NCBI GenBank assembly: GCA_034519515.1
Contig: JAXHOK010000024.1
Coordinates: forward strand, 51,945 to 115,944
Length of the DNA stretch: 64,000 nt
Source: Arcicella sp034519515
GTDB taxonomy: Bacteria > Bacteroidota > Bacteroidia > Cytophagales > Spirosomataceae
Direction of reading: 5' to 3'
Within the stretch, counting starts at the first letter, position 1. Each line of letters begins with the position of its first letter. This document shows, in pieces, positions 1 to 6,888 of the stretch. The position numbers were made by a program, and so were the translations under genes. The notes below the pieces were generated by a model. The model was not told the DNA's origin. It made no database searches and saw only the letters and a program-made list of their open reading frames with translations.

Positions 1-1
1 A

Positions 2-421
2 CTGCTGGTGAAAAATTTAGAAGACAATATTAAATTTTACCAAGATGTTTTATCATCAGAAGTTTTGGAAAAAACAGGACGTTCTGCGGTTTTGAAAATT
101 GGAAATCAAAGAATAGTTATGTCAGAACCTGAGGTTTTGGGCTTAGTTCGAGAGCAGGTATTAGAAAATGATTTTAAAAATTTTATTCCCAGTATTCATC
201 ATTTGGGATTTTTATACGAAGATATTGAACCTGCTTTTTATGCCGCCCAAGCTAATAACTATAAAATAATTTCGGAACCCAAAGTTGTATTATTCAATAA
301 AAAACCAACTCCATATACGCATTGCTTGTTGATGAGCCCTGATAATTTACAAATAGAATTACAAGAAGAAGAAGGTAGGTTTTCGGGACGAAAGATGTAT
401 AAAGAAAGCAAAAAAAAATAG
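2..421 (+). CDS. VOC (glyoxalase/dioxygenase superfamily) protein, 5' end cut by window
   Basis: The frame is open to the window edge (CTG CTG GTG AAA), so the N-terminus lies outside and the GTG at 8 is probably not the real start. The visible part begins with LVKNLEDNIKFYQDVL, the usual first strand and helix of a VOC domain, where a metal ligand normally sits just upstream. A second half with IHHLGFLYEDIE and IELQEEEGR completes the paired beta-alpha-beta-beta-beta fold. The reaction cannot be told from sequence. It lies upstream of a LeuCD-like/aldolase/SDR cluster and may belong to the same catabolic set (inference). Confidence 0.7.
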   Translation: MLVKNLEDNIKFYQDVLSSEVLEKTGRSAVLKIGNQRIVMSEPEVLGLVREQVLENDFKNFIPSIHHLGFLYEDIEPAFYAAQANNYKIISEPKVVLFNKKPTPYTHCLLMSPDNLQIELQEEEGRFSGRKMYKESKKK

Positions 422-581
422 TCTTGAAAATACTATGTCCCTATAAAAAATATAGTAGATTTTTAAAAAACGATTAGTAGATTTTTAAAAAAGATTTAAT
501 ATCTTGTGAAACAATTTGATTTAGACGTAGCTAAAAAAATTAAAGAATACTACTATTTTTTCACCTCATAATACCAATTAA
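422..581. other. AT-rich gap with a short tandem repeat
   Basis: This 160-bp spacer holds two direct copies of tagtagatttttaaaaaa about 20 bp apart (around 452-500). No gene, clear terminator or consensus promoter was found. Confidence 0.4.
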
Positions 582-1094
582 ATGACAAGTCTTCGACTTT
601 TTCCTTATCATACAGGCGTGTGGGAAGGAACATACACACGTATCAATCCAGATGGGAGTGTTACAGGCAAGTGGCGTAGTAAACTCACCATCAGAATGTT
701 AAGTAATGATCATTACCACCAAGTTAATGAATACTTTTGGGATGATGGACATTATGAACTTCACGATTTTGGCGTTTGTGCCTTCAACGAAAATGGGGAA
801 TTAATTTTTGACAATCCAAGAATTTTGGGCAAAGCATGGGAAACTCACGATTCAGTTGTTTTAACGTGGAGTTATAAAGATCAACCTGGTTCAAATTTGT
901 ACGAAATGATTGACTTAATTGGCGAAGAAAAAAAACACCGAATCAGAACTTGGAAATGGTCATTAAATGATGAGTTTCAAGGCTTAACCATGATTGATGA
1001 ACGCCAAACCGCCATTCAATCAGAAATTCCAGAATCTTTTTACGATAATTTAGCTGCCAGACGTTTCGTGGGCGAATCGAGGAGTAATAAGTAA
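582..1094 (+). CDS. Conserved hypothetical protein, calycin-like
   Basis: 170 aa, soluble, no signal peptide or membrane segment. The N-terminal pattern (HTGVWEGTYTRINPDG) and the run of alternating short strands (LTIRMLSNDHYHQVNEYFW, VVLTWSYKD, YEMIDLIG) suggest a small beta-barrel like DUF3598/calycin proteins, but this is pattern resemblance only. It is 94 bp upstream of the LeuC-like gene on the same strand and may be co-transcribed with it. Function unknown. Confidence 0.7.
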   Translation: MTSLRLFPYHTGVWEGTYTRINPDGSVTGKWRSKLTIRMLSNDHYHQVNEYFWDDGHYELHDFGVCAFNENGELIFDNPRILGKAWETHDSVVLTWSYKDQPGSNLYEMIDLIGEEKKHRIRTWKWSLNDEFQGLTMIDERQTAIQSEIPESFYDNLAARRFVGESRSNK

Positions 1095-1183
1095 TTGTTG
1101 AGCGATTCGGCGTACCGATTGTTGAATTGTTGATTTTTGACAGTTCAGTTTTCAACAATTCAATAACTCAAAATTCAACAATT
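1094..1183. repeat. Locus-specific intergenic word cluster (TTGTTGAA type)
   Basis: The gap before the LeuC-like gene carries the word TTGTTGA several times directly, then its complement. aattgttgaa and ttcaacaatt are perfect 10-bp arms of a hairpin. The cluster ends 5 bp before the ATG at 1189. Confidence 0.7.
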
Positions 1184-1188
1184 AAAAC

Positions 1189-2449
1189 ATGACAATAACC
1201 GAAAAAATAATGGCGATCAATTCTGGTCGTAATAAAGTTGTGCCAGGGCAATTGGTCTGGACAAATATACAATCCGTTATGACGATGGATTATCTCGGAA
1301 CGGAGACTTTCAAGGCTTTCGACTCACTCGGCAGACCAGAAGTATTTGATAAAGAACGAGTTATTTGCGTTTCTGACCACTTAGTTCCTCCGCCAACTCC
1401 CGCCTTTGCAACGCTTTTAAACCAATGGCGAGAGGCAGTGAAAGCCCACGACATCAAGCATTTTTACGACTTAGGTCCTTGAACAAGGAATTGCCCACCA
1501 AATCATGGTGGAACAAGGACACGTTTTGCCAGGTACTTTATCCATTGGTACAGATTCTCATGCGAATACATACGGAGCAGTTGGGGCAGTTGGAAATGCT
1601 GTATCGGTTTCGGATGCTGCCGTGGCGATGGCAACTGGGAAATCATGGTTTAGAGTGCCTGAGACCGTAAAATTTCACATTACGGGCAAATGGCAACCGT
1701 GGGTAATGGCAAAAGATTTGAGCCTTCACATTATGGGAATGATGCACTGGAACGGTCATTTAATATACAAAACAATAGAATTTGAAGGCCCAGCTATTTC
1801 AGATTTGGGCATGGCTGGCAGAATGACCCTTTGTAATATGACGGTAGATTTGGGAGCAAAAAATGGTATCATCGCCCCCGACCAAACCACGGTTGATTTC
1901 TTGAAACCCGTTCAAAAAGGTAATTGGAATTTTGTTACTTCTGATTCGGATGCGGTATATGAAAAAGTCTATGAAGTTGATGTAACTAACTTAGTTCCAA
2001 CGATTTCAATGCCCGATAAATTAGATGAAGTAAGAAGAGTGGAGGAAGTTCAAGGTGCAAAGTTCAATAAAGCATTCGTTGGAACGTGTACAAATGGACG
2101 TTTGGAGGACATTGAAATGATTGCCAAAATTCTGAAAGGAAAGCAAGTGCATGGAGACGTAAATTTTATGTTAGTACCCGCCTCAACCCAGATTTATTTG
2201 GACGCCATCAAAGCGGGATATATTACGGATTTAATTGAGGCGGGCGTGGCGGTTGATACGCCTTCATGTGCCTCATGTGCAGGAATCCACACGGGTGTGG
2301 CTGGCGATGGCGACATTGTTTTGAGTGCAGGAAATAGAAATATGAAAGGTAGAATGGGGTCTAAAAATGCTCAGATTTATCTGACAAGCCCAGCGGTGGT
2401 GGCGGCTTCGGCTTTGACAGGGGTTATAACTGACCCACGGAGTCTCTAA
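1189..2449 (+). pseudogene. LeuC/aconitase-family dehydratase large subunit, single frameshift
   Basis: Two adjacent frames together give an about 420-aa protein, the normal length of a short (archaeal/HacA-type) 3-isopropylmalate dehydratase large subunit. Frame 1 (1189-1482) ends FYDLGP-stop. The next frame continues from about 1478 as LEQGIAHQIMVEQGHVLPG with no residues lost. Removing one C in ggtcctt (1474-1480) restores one frame. The [4Fe-4S] ligand motifs are present: VGTCTNGR and CASCAG near the C-terminus. The small subunit lies downstream at 2989. The substrate is uncertain: isopropylmalate, dimethylmalate or a citramalate-like acid are possible. The break is either a young pseudogene or a sequencing error. 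Confidence 0.8.
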
Positions 2450-2473
2450 GTTATAAAGTTGTTAAGTTGTTAA
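2448..2473. repeat. Left inverted word flanking the four-helix-bundle gene
   Basis: AAGTTATAAAGTTGTTAAG followed by TTGTTAA begins within the stop codon of the LeuC-like gene. Its reverse complement, with small changes, lies at 2951-2986 beyond the four-helix-bundle gene. Confidence 0.65.
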
Positions 2474-2554
2474 TCACTCCTCAGCAGAATATCTTTGTGA
2501 AAATGATTTTTTTAAATTCATTGACTTAAAACTTAACCACTTGAAACTATTATC

Positions 2555-2926
2555 ATGACCGACGTTGAATTTTCGAAGATACTTGTTCTTCGGACTAAAA
2601 AATTCGCATTAAGGGCAATTAGGCTATTTCAACATCTGCCAAAAACTGATGAAGCTAAAATAATAGGTAAGCAGTTATTGCGTTCAGCTACTTCTGTGGC
2701 AGCGAATTACAGAGCCGCTTGTCGAGGACGTTCAAATAATGAATGGTATTCAAAACTTTGCATTGTTGTTGAAGAAGCGGACGAAACACAATTTTGGATA
2801 GAACTATTAATGGAATCGGGAATATTTAAAGAATAAAAGATAAAGGATTTTTATAGCGAATCAACTGAATTATTAGCTCTCTTCACAACAATTAGAAAAA
2901 ATAGCAAGCCAGTTGCAAAAAAATGA
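2555..2926 (+). pseudogene. Four-helix-bundle (S23/bAvd-like) protein with in-frame TAA
   Basis: The first 93 codons encode a typical member of the four-helix-bundle family related to 23S rRNA intervening-sequence proteins and the DGR accessory protein Avd (LLRSATSVAANYRAACRGRS and a conserved EEADET segment). A TAA at 2834-2836 stops it. Reading on in the same frame gives KIKDFYSESTELLALFTTIR and a tail to TGA at 2924-2926, restoring the usual length of about 124 aa. So one nonsense change, not a frameshift, truncates helix four. The gene sits alone between leuC-like and leuD-like genes with inverted words on both sides, suggesting insertion into the operon. The family's cellular role is not established. 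Confidence 0.75.
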
Positions 2927-2950
2927 TTTATGAGGTTTTGGTTGGAGATT

Positions 2951-2986
2951 TTAACAACTTAAAACTTTATAACTTAACAACTTAGA
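2951..2986. repeat. Right inverted word flanking the four-helix-bundle gene
   Basis: TTAACAACTTAAAACTTTAT then AACTTAACAACTT is the inverted counterpart of 2448-2473. It ends 2-3 bp before the leuD-like ATG at 2989. Confidence 0.65.
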
Positions 2987-2988
2987 AA

Positions 2989-3522
2989 ATGACTATCAAA
3001 GGAAAAACATGGGTGTCTGATAATTATGTAATGTCATACGATATGGTATTACAGCCTTATTGGACTTCGCCTATCAATAAAGAGGAAAACGCCAAGTTTA
3101 TTATGGCAGGAGTTTCAGAAGAATTCAATTCGGAAAACGCTTTCAAGAATGAGGAATATACCTTCATCGTAGCTCGTCATAACTTTGCAGGTGGTGGAAA
3201 ATCTATTGAACATTGCGTTACAGGCTTGATGGGTGCAGGAATCAAAGCCGTTTTTGCTGATTCATTTGCTCGTTTGCAATTCAGAAACGCCATTAATTAT
3301 GGACTTCCGTTTATCACTTGCAAAGATATTGCCGACATCGCCCGCACGGGAGACGAACTGGAATTTAATCCAGAAACGGGTGAAATTAAAAATCTTACCA
3401 ACGGACAATCTAAAATCTCCGTTCCAGTTTCTCCCTTCGTTGCCGAGGTGGCAGAGGCGGGTGGAATTATGGATTTTATCAGAAAAAAAATTGCCGATGG
3501 AACGGTTGATGAATTAAAATAG
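2989..3522 (+). CDS. LeuD-like dehydratase small subunit
   Basis: 177 aa, the swivelling domain of the isopropylmalate dehydratase/aconitase family. The conserved block reads ARHNFAGGGKSIEHCVTGLM and then IKAVFADSFARLQFRNAINY, matching the LeuD substrate-loop and helix region. Where LeuD has GSSREHA, this protein has GGGKSIEH, so the substrate contact residues differ from true LeuD. It pairs with the frameshifted large subunit at 1189-2449; both are needed for a working enzyme. The substrate is probably a branched or substituted malate rather than 3-isopropylmalate (inference). Confidence 0.8.
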   Translation: MTIKGKTWVSDNYVMSYDMVLQPYWTSPINKEENAKFIMAGVSEEFNSENAFKNEEYTFIVARHNFAGGGKSIEHCVTGLMGAGIKAVFADSFARLQFRNAINYGLPFITCKDIADIARTGDELEFNPETGEIKNLTNGQSKISVPVSPFVAEVAEAGGIMDFIRKKIADGTVDELK

Positions 3523-3599
3523 CTTTGAGGAGTGAGCAATGAGTATTGAGCAAAGTTTCAATCTTATCCTTTACCGCTCGACCCTCATAGCTCAAAGCT
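3521..3599. repeat. Locus-specific word cluster (GAGTGAGCAATGAG type)
   Basis: Begins in the leuD-like stop codon. Perfect 9-bp arms agctttgag (3521-3529) and ctcaaagct (3591-3599) enclose repeats of gagtgagcaatgag/gagtattgagc. It ends 4 bp before the aldolase ATG. Confidence 0.65.
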
Positions 3600-3603
3600 A
3601 AAC

Positions 3604-4371
3604 ATGAAACAAAATATTTTAAAACAAAAGTGGGTAAATAAAGAAGCCGTTTTAGGTGTCATTTCAAATTCATCTGACCCAACCATTGCCGAACTTTGCG
3701 GATGGTCGGGTTTAGATTTTTATATGATTGACGGTGAACATTCGCCCGTGACGACTTCCGAAGTTCAAAATGTCGTAAGAGCTTGTGAATCAGCTAATAC
3801 CGTTCCTCTGGCTCGTATTCGTTCTAATGACCCAAAATTAATTTTACAGTTTTTGGATGCGGGCGTTATGGGCGTAATGATGCCAGGATTGATGAATGCC
3901 CAAGACGTCGAGGTCTTCGTAAAAGGCATGAAATATCCTCCAATGGGCGAACGTGGCTTAGGTCCCGCCCGAGCTTGGGATTATGGTTTCGGTAAAATGC
4001 CACAGGCAGAATACGTCAATTTTGCCAATGAACAAACCTTGGTATTACCCATGATTGAAGACATTAGAGCCTTAGAATACTTACCAGAAATGTGTAAAGT
4101 TGAAGGAGTTGACGGCTTTATTATCGGACCAAGAGACTTATCAATGTCAATGGGCTTCATGGATGGACCTGCCCACGATGAAGTAAAAACAGTTATTGAC
4201 CAAATTTTCAAAATAGTTTTGGAAGCAGGTTTAGTAATTGGAACAGTTGCCGCAACGGGCGACCAAGCCAAAGGATTAATTGAAAAAGGAGCGTTATTTT
4301 GTCTAAATTCTGTACAAGGTCTTATCAAAACCTCAGCTTTGGATTATTTAAAGGGAGCCACAAAGTCGTAA
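3604..4371 (+). CDS. HpcH/HpaI-family aldolase
   Basis: 255 aa, the usual length for class II 2-keto-3-deoxy acid aldolases of the HpcH/HpaI/CitE superfamily (TIM barrel, divalent metal). Visible signatures are FYMIDGEHSPVTTSEVQ (catalytic His loop after strand 2), PLARIRSND (binding Arg), MMPGLMNAQD, PMIEDIRALE (metal-ligand Glu) and GFIIGPRDLSMSMGF. Such enzymes cleave 4-hydroxy-2-keto acids to pyruvate and an aldehyde. Downstream of the LeuCD-like hydratase it could cleave the hydrated product (inference). The exact substrate cannot be read from sequence. Confidence 0.85.
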   Translation: MKQNILKQKWVNKEAVLGVISNSSDPTIAELCGWSGLDFYMIDGEHSPVTTSEVQNVVRACESANTVPLARIRSNDPKLILQFLDAGVMGVMMPGLMNAQDVEVFVKGMKYPPMGERGLGPARAWDYGFGKMPQAEYVNFANEQTLVLPMIEDIRALEYLPEMCKVEGVDGFIIGPRDLSMSMGFMDGPAHDEVKTVIDQIFKIVLEAGLVIGTVAATGDQAKGLIEKGALFCLNSVQGLIKTSALDYLKGATKS

Positions 4372-4375
4372 TCCT

Positions 4376-4411
4376 ATCCGTTCACCTTTGACCGTTCACC
4401 GTTTACCAATA
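4376..4411. repeat. Direct word repeat (CCGTTCACC type)
   Basis: The 45-bp gap before the HapK-like gene holds three near copies of ccgttcacc or ccgtttacc, ending about 5 bp before ATG 4417. Confidence 0.5.
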
Positions 4412-4416
4412 AATAA

Positions 4417-4728
4417 ATGAAAACACTAATCGTATTATTCAATCTCAAAGAAGGGGTTTCTGCGGCTGATTACGAGGCTTTTGCCAAAGAATTAGATATT
4501 CCAACGGTGAAAAGTTTGAAATCAGTTTCAGAATTTCAAGTCTTTAAATCGCAAGGAATATTTGGTTCAGATGCCATACCTCCTTATCAATACGTGGAGG
4601 TGATTCATTTTGATTCCATCGAAAACCTTGTTGCTGATATGGGCAAAGAACCCAAAATGGCAGAAATCCCTGCAAAATTTCAAGAGTTTGCAGATAGTCC
4701 AATTTTTATTGTTTCGGAGTCTCTGTAA
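4417..4728 (+). CDS. HapK-like (REDY-like) small protein
   Basis: 103 aa, a one-domain ferredoxin-like fold (dimeric alpha-beta barrel type). It starts MKTLIVLFNLKEGVSAADYE and carries KSVSEFQVFKSQG and PYQYVEVIHFDS, the pattern of the REDY-like HapK family. No catalytic residue can be assigned. It lies between the aldolase and the SDR and presumably acts in the same pathway. The family name is the best match from memory and has not been confirmed by search. Confidence 0.6.
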   Translation: MKTLIVLFNLKEGVSAADYEAFAKELDIPTVKSLKSVSEFQVFKSQGIFGSDAIPPYQYVEVIHFDSIENLVADMGKEPKMAEIPAKFQEFADSPIFIVSESL

Positions 4729-4729
4729 T

Positions 4730-4856
4730 TTGAAAATTTGAGAATGTGGTAATTTGAAAATTAGGTTCGTTCATAATAAATCAAAATTTCAAACCAAAAG
4801 TGCTGGACTTTGAAAGGATTTTCAAAATTTCAAATTAAAAAATTTTCAAATTGAAC
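4730..4856. repeat. Locus-specific word cluster (AATTTGAAAATTT type)
   Basis: The gap contains aatttgaaaattt in direct copies on the left and aaattttcaaatt on the right, able to form a long AT-rich hairpin. It ends 2-5 bp before the SDR start at 4859. Confidence 0.65.
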
Positions 4857-4858
4857 TA

Positions 4859-5692
4859 ATGTATAACCTAAAACAAAAAACTGCCATCATCACAGGTTCG
4901 GGTCGTCACGGAGGAATTGGCGAGGCTATTGCTTTACGTTTAGCCGAAGAAGGTTGCAATGTGGTTATTTCTGATATTGGAAAAGCCAAAGGAAATGAGT
5001 TTGCCGATGAACATATCGGTACAACTGTGGAAATGGACGAAATCGTCAAGGCTTGTGAAAACTTGGGAGTAAAATCTATTGCGGTTCCCTGTGATGTTAG
5101 AATTGCCAAAGATTGTGAAAACCTTGTCAATCAAGCAGTTAAAGCATTTGGAACAGTTGATGTTTTAGTAAATAATGCGGGAGTGGGTTATTTGATGGAA
5201 GCATTTACGGAATTTAAAGAGGAAAGTTGGGATGCCGTTTTGGATGTAAACTTGAAAGGGGCATTTTTATGTTCACAAGCAGTGGCAAGACAAATGATTC
5301 AACAAGAAACGGGCGGTTCAATTATCAATATTGCCAGTCAAGCCGCAAAATCAGGCTTTCCTTTTGCCGCCGCTTATACTGCCTCGAAACATGGATTAAT
5401 AGGTTTAACTCGCTCAAATGCCGTTGAATTAGGTACTTCTGGTATTCGAGTAAACGCTGTTTGCCCTAACCACATCACGACGGGTTTGGGACATTGGCAA
5501 AACAAGTTCTTTTCTGAAAAACTTGGTTTAGATTATGAAACTTATTTGCAAGGAATTAAAGACAGAAACCCGCTCAAACGTACAGGAATGGTAGATGATA
5601 TTGCAAAGGCTGTTGCGTTTTTAGCTTCTGACCAATCTTCATATATAACGGGTGAAGCAATGAACGTAACGGGTGGGGAAGAATATCATTGA
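4859..5692 (+). CDS. SDR-family NAD(P)-dependent oxidoreductase
   Basis: 277 aa, classical short-chain dehydrogenase/reductase. The Rossmann glycine motif is TGSGRHGGIGEAIA near residue 14, then NNAGVG, an active-site Ser in NIASQAAKSG, and the YTASK Tyr/Lys pair. The tail ends ITGEAMNVTGGEEYH. It would oxidise or reduce an alcohol/ketone, probably an intermediate of the LeuCD-like/aldolase pathway (inference from position). An insertion with KACENLGVKSIAVPCDVR replaces the usual shorter D-V cofactor loop. Confidence 0.85.
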   Translation: MYNLKQKTAIITGSGRHGGIGEAIALRLAEEGCNVVISDIGKAKGNEFADEHIGTTVEMDEIVKACENLGVKSIAVPCDVRIAKDCENLVNQAVKAFGTVDVLVNNAGVGYLMEAFTEFKEESWDAVLDVNLKGAFLCSQAVARQMIQQETGGSIINIASQAAKSGFPFAAAYTASKHGLIGLTRSNAVELGTSGIRVNAVCPNHITTGLGHWQNKFFSEKLGLDYETYLQGIKDRNPLKRTGMVDDIAKAVAFLASDQSSYITGEAMNVTGGEEYH

Positions 5693-5742
5693 TTTTGTCA
5701 TTTTTTATTAATAAATTTGATTTTAACAAAACAGAAGAGATT

Positions 5743-5988
5743 ATGTCAACTTTGGAATTAAAATCATCTTTTCATCAATTGATAGACAAGGTGGATGAAA
5801 GTATTTTACAAGATATGTACGATACATTCAAAATGTATTTAATAACAGATTCAAATGCAACGATGTATGATGATAACTCGCCAGCAAAATTGTCGAGATT
5901 GAGAAAAGCATTAGAATCTGCTGAAAAAGGAAATGGTATCACCACCGAAGAATTAAAATTAAAGTTTAAAGAATGGAATACCAAGTAA
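5743..5988 (+). CDS. Putative antitoxin of first RelE/ParE-type module
   Basis: 81 aa starting MSTLELKSSFHQLIDKVDES. The longer frame from 5689 overlaps the SDR stop and adds an unlikely N-terminus. It has the helical N-terminal segment and charged C-terminus (GITTEELKLKFKEWNTK) of the small Bacteroidota antitoxins that precede ParE toxins. Its last 16 bases overlap the toxin gene, and its N-terminus resembles the second antitoxin at 6284. No DNA-binding fold is obvious from sequence. Confidence 0.7.
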   Translation: MSTLELKSSFHQLIDKVDESILQDMYDTFKMYLITDSNATMYDDNSPAKLSRLRKALESAEKGNGITTEELKLKFKEWNTK

Positions 5989-6254
5989 TTTGGTCTGACG
6001 AAATTGTGGAAGATATCAGAAACATAAATAATTATCTTTTGGATGAATGGGGCTTTTTAGTAGCGGATAAATTCGCAGATAAATTGGTTCATGGGCTTGA
6101 AATTATTAAAGCAAATCCACACATTGGTAGGAAACACAATCATTTATCAGCCGTAAGGCAATTGTTAATAACACCTCATAATTTACTTTGTTACACAGTA
6201 AAGAATAATATTATCACTGCCTTGAATTTGACAGATTCGAGAGTGAATATATAG
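5973..6254 (+). CDS. RelE/ParE-family toxin, intact
   Basis: 93 aa, typical RelE/ParE length. It starts MEYQVIWSDEIVEDIRNINN with the family's long N-terminal helix pair (YLLDEWGFLVADKFADKL), continues NPHIGRKHN, then the strands LLITPHNLLCYTVKNNI and ITALNLTDSR. Whether the target is mRNA (RelE) or gyrase (ParE) cannot be decided here. It overlaps its antitoxin by 16 bp, so the two are probably translationally coupled and autoregulated, as is usual for this class. Confidence 0.8.
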   Translation: MEYQVIWSDEIVEDIRNINNYLLDEWGFLVADKFADKLVHGLEIIKANPHIGRKHNHLSAVRQLLITPHNLLCYTVKNNIITALNLTDSRVNI

Positions 6255-6283
6255 GTATCTCTAAAATTATAAATCTTAGAATC

Positions 6284-6517
6284 ATGTCCACAATAGAATT
6301 AAAAGAAGAAATTCATAGAAAAGTAGATTCGCTTGATATGGATGCTAAACTTTTTGAGGTAAATCAGACGCTTGATTTATTACTTTCTTCTTCATTATCA
6401 GAAGAGGAGAAATTTCTATTGAATCGACTAAATCAAGCAATCATAGAAGAGAAAGAAGGTAAACTAATCCCTCATGAAATTGTAAGTAAAGAAGCAAAAG
6501 AATGGTTAAAAAGGTAA
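6284..6517 (+). CDS. Putative antitoxin of second RelE/ParE-type module
   Basis: 77 aa starting MSTIELKEEIHRKVDSLDMD, clearly like the first antitoxin (MSTLELKSSFHQLIDKVD). It ends VSKEAKEWLKR. It overlaps the downstream toxin frame by 16 bp, exactly as in the first module, which suggests tandem duplication of a two-gene unit followed by divergence. Confidence 0.7.
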   Translation: MSTIELKEEIHRKVDSLDMDAKLFEVNQTLDLLLSSSLSEEEKFLLNRLNQAIIEEKEGKLIPHEIVSKEAKEWLKR

Positions 6518-6792
6518 GTTGGACATCACAAGCAAGAGAAGATTATTGAGATATAATTTCTTATTTATTAGACAAATGGTCATTTGAGATTGCAGACAAA
6601 TTTACAGACCATGTTGATGAAATATTAAAATTATTGGAAACACATCATAATTTAGGGATGGCTTCGGATAGACTAACTGCACTTAGAAAGATTACGATTA
6701 AGCCTCACTTTACGTTATTTTACAGTAATACTGATGACAAGATTTTGATTTTGAATATTTTAGACAATCGGTCAAGACCGCAAATTGTTTAG
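6502..6792 (+). pseudogene. RelE/ParE-family toxin with in-frame TGA at codon 16
   Basis: The frame starts MVKKVSWTSQAREDY, meets TGA at 6547-6549, then runs open as DIISYLLDKWSFEIADKF through KITIKPHFTLFYSNTDD and LNILDNRSRPQIV to TAG at 6790-6792. The full reading is 96 codons with the complete ParE pattern. The stop sits where the fold often has Trp or another aromatic residue, so TGG to TGA is the simplest change. If real, the toxin is dead while its antitoxin stays intact; otherwise it is a one-base sequencing error. Confidence 0.75.
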
Positions 6793-6794
6793 CT

Positions 6795-6841
6795 AAAAAA
6801 CATTCTGAAAAACGAAAAATCGTAAATCAGAATGTTTTTTT
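6795..6841. terminator. Rho-independent terminator after TA modules
   Basis: aaaaaacattctga (6795-6808) pairs with tcagaatgtttttt (6827-6840), and the stem ends in a T-run. The upstream ATG at 6832 for the next gene lies inside this stem, which argues for the later start at 6889. Confidence 0.75.
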
Positions 6842-6888
6842 ATGGCATTTTCCGAAAATCGACTCTCAAACATCAAACATCGAGACAA

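Noticed and set aside
2555..2926. Diversity-generating retroelement (Avd-like gene)
   Set aside because: No reverse transcriptase and no template/variable repeat pair with A-specific changes was seen in the window.
6832..6888. Upstream start for the hydantoinase gene
   Set aside because: The ATG at 6832 lies in the stem and T-run of a terminator; the family's N-terminus begins at 6889.
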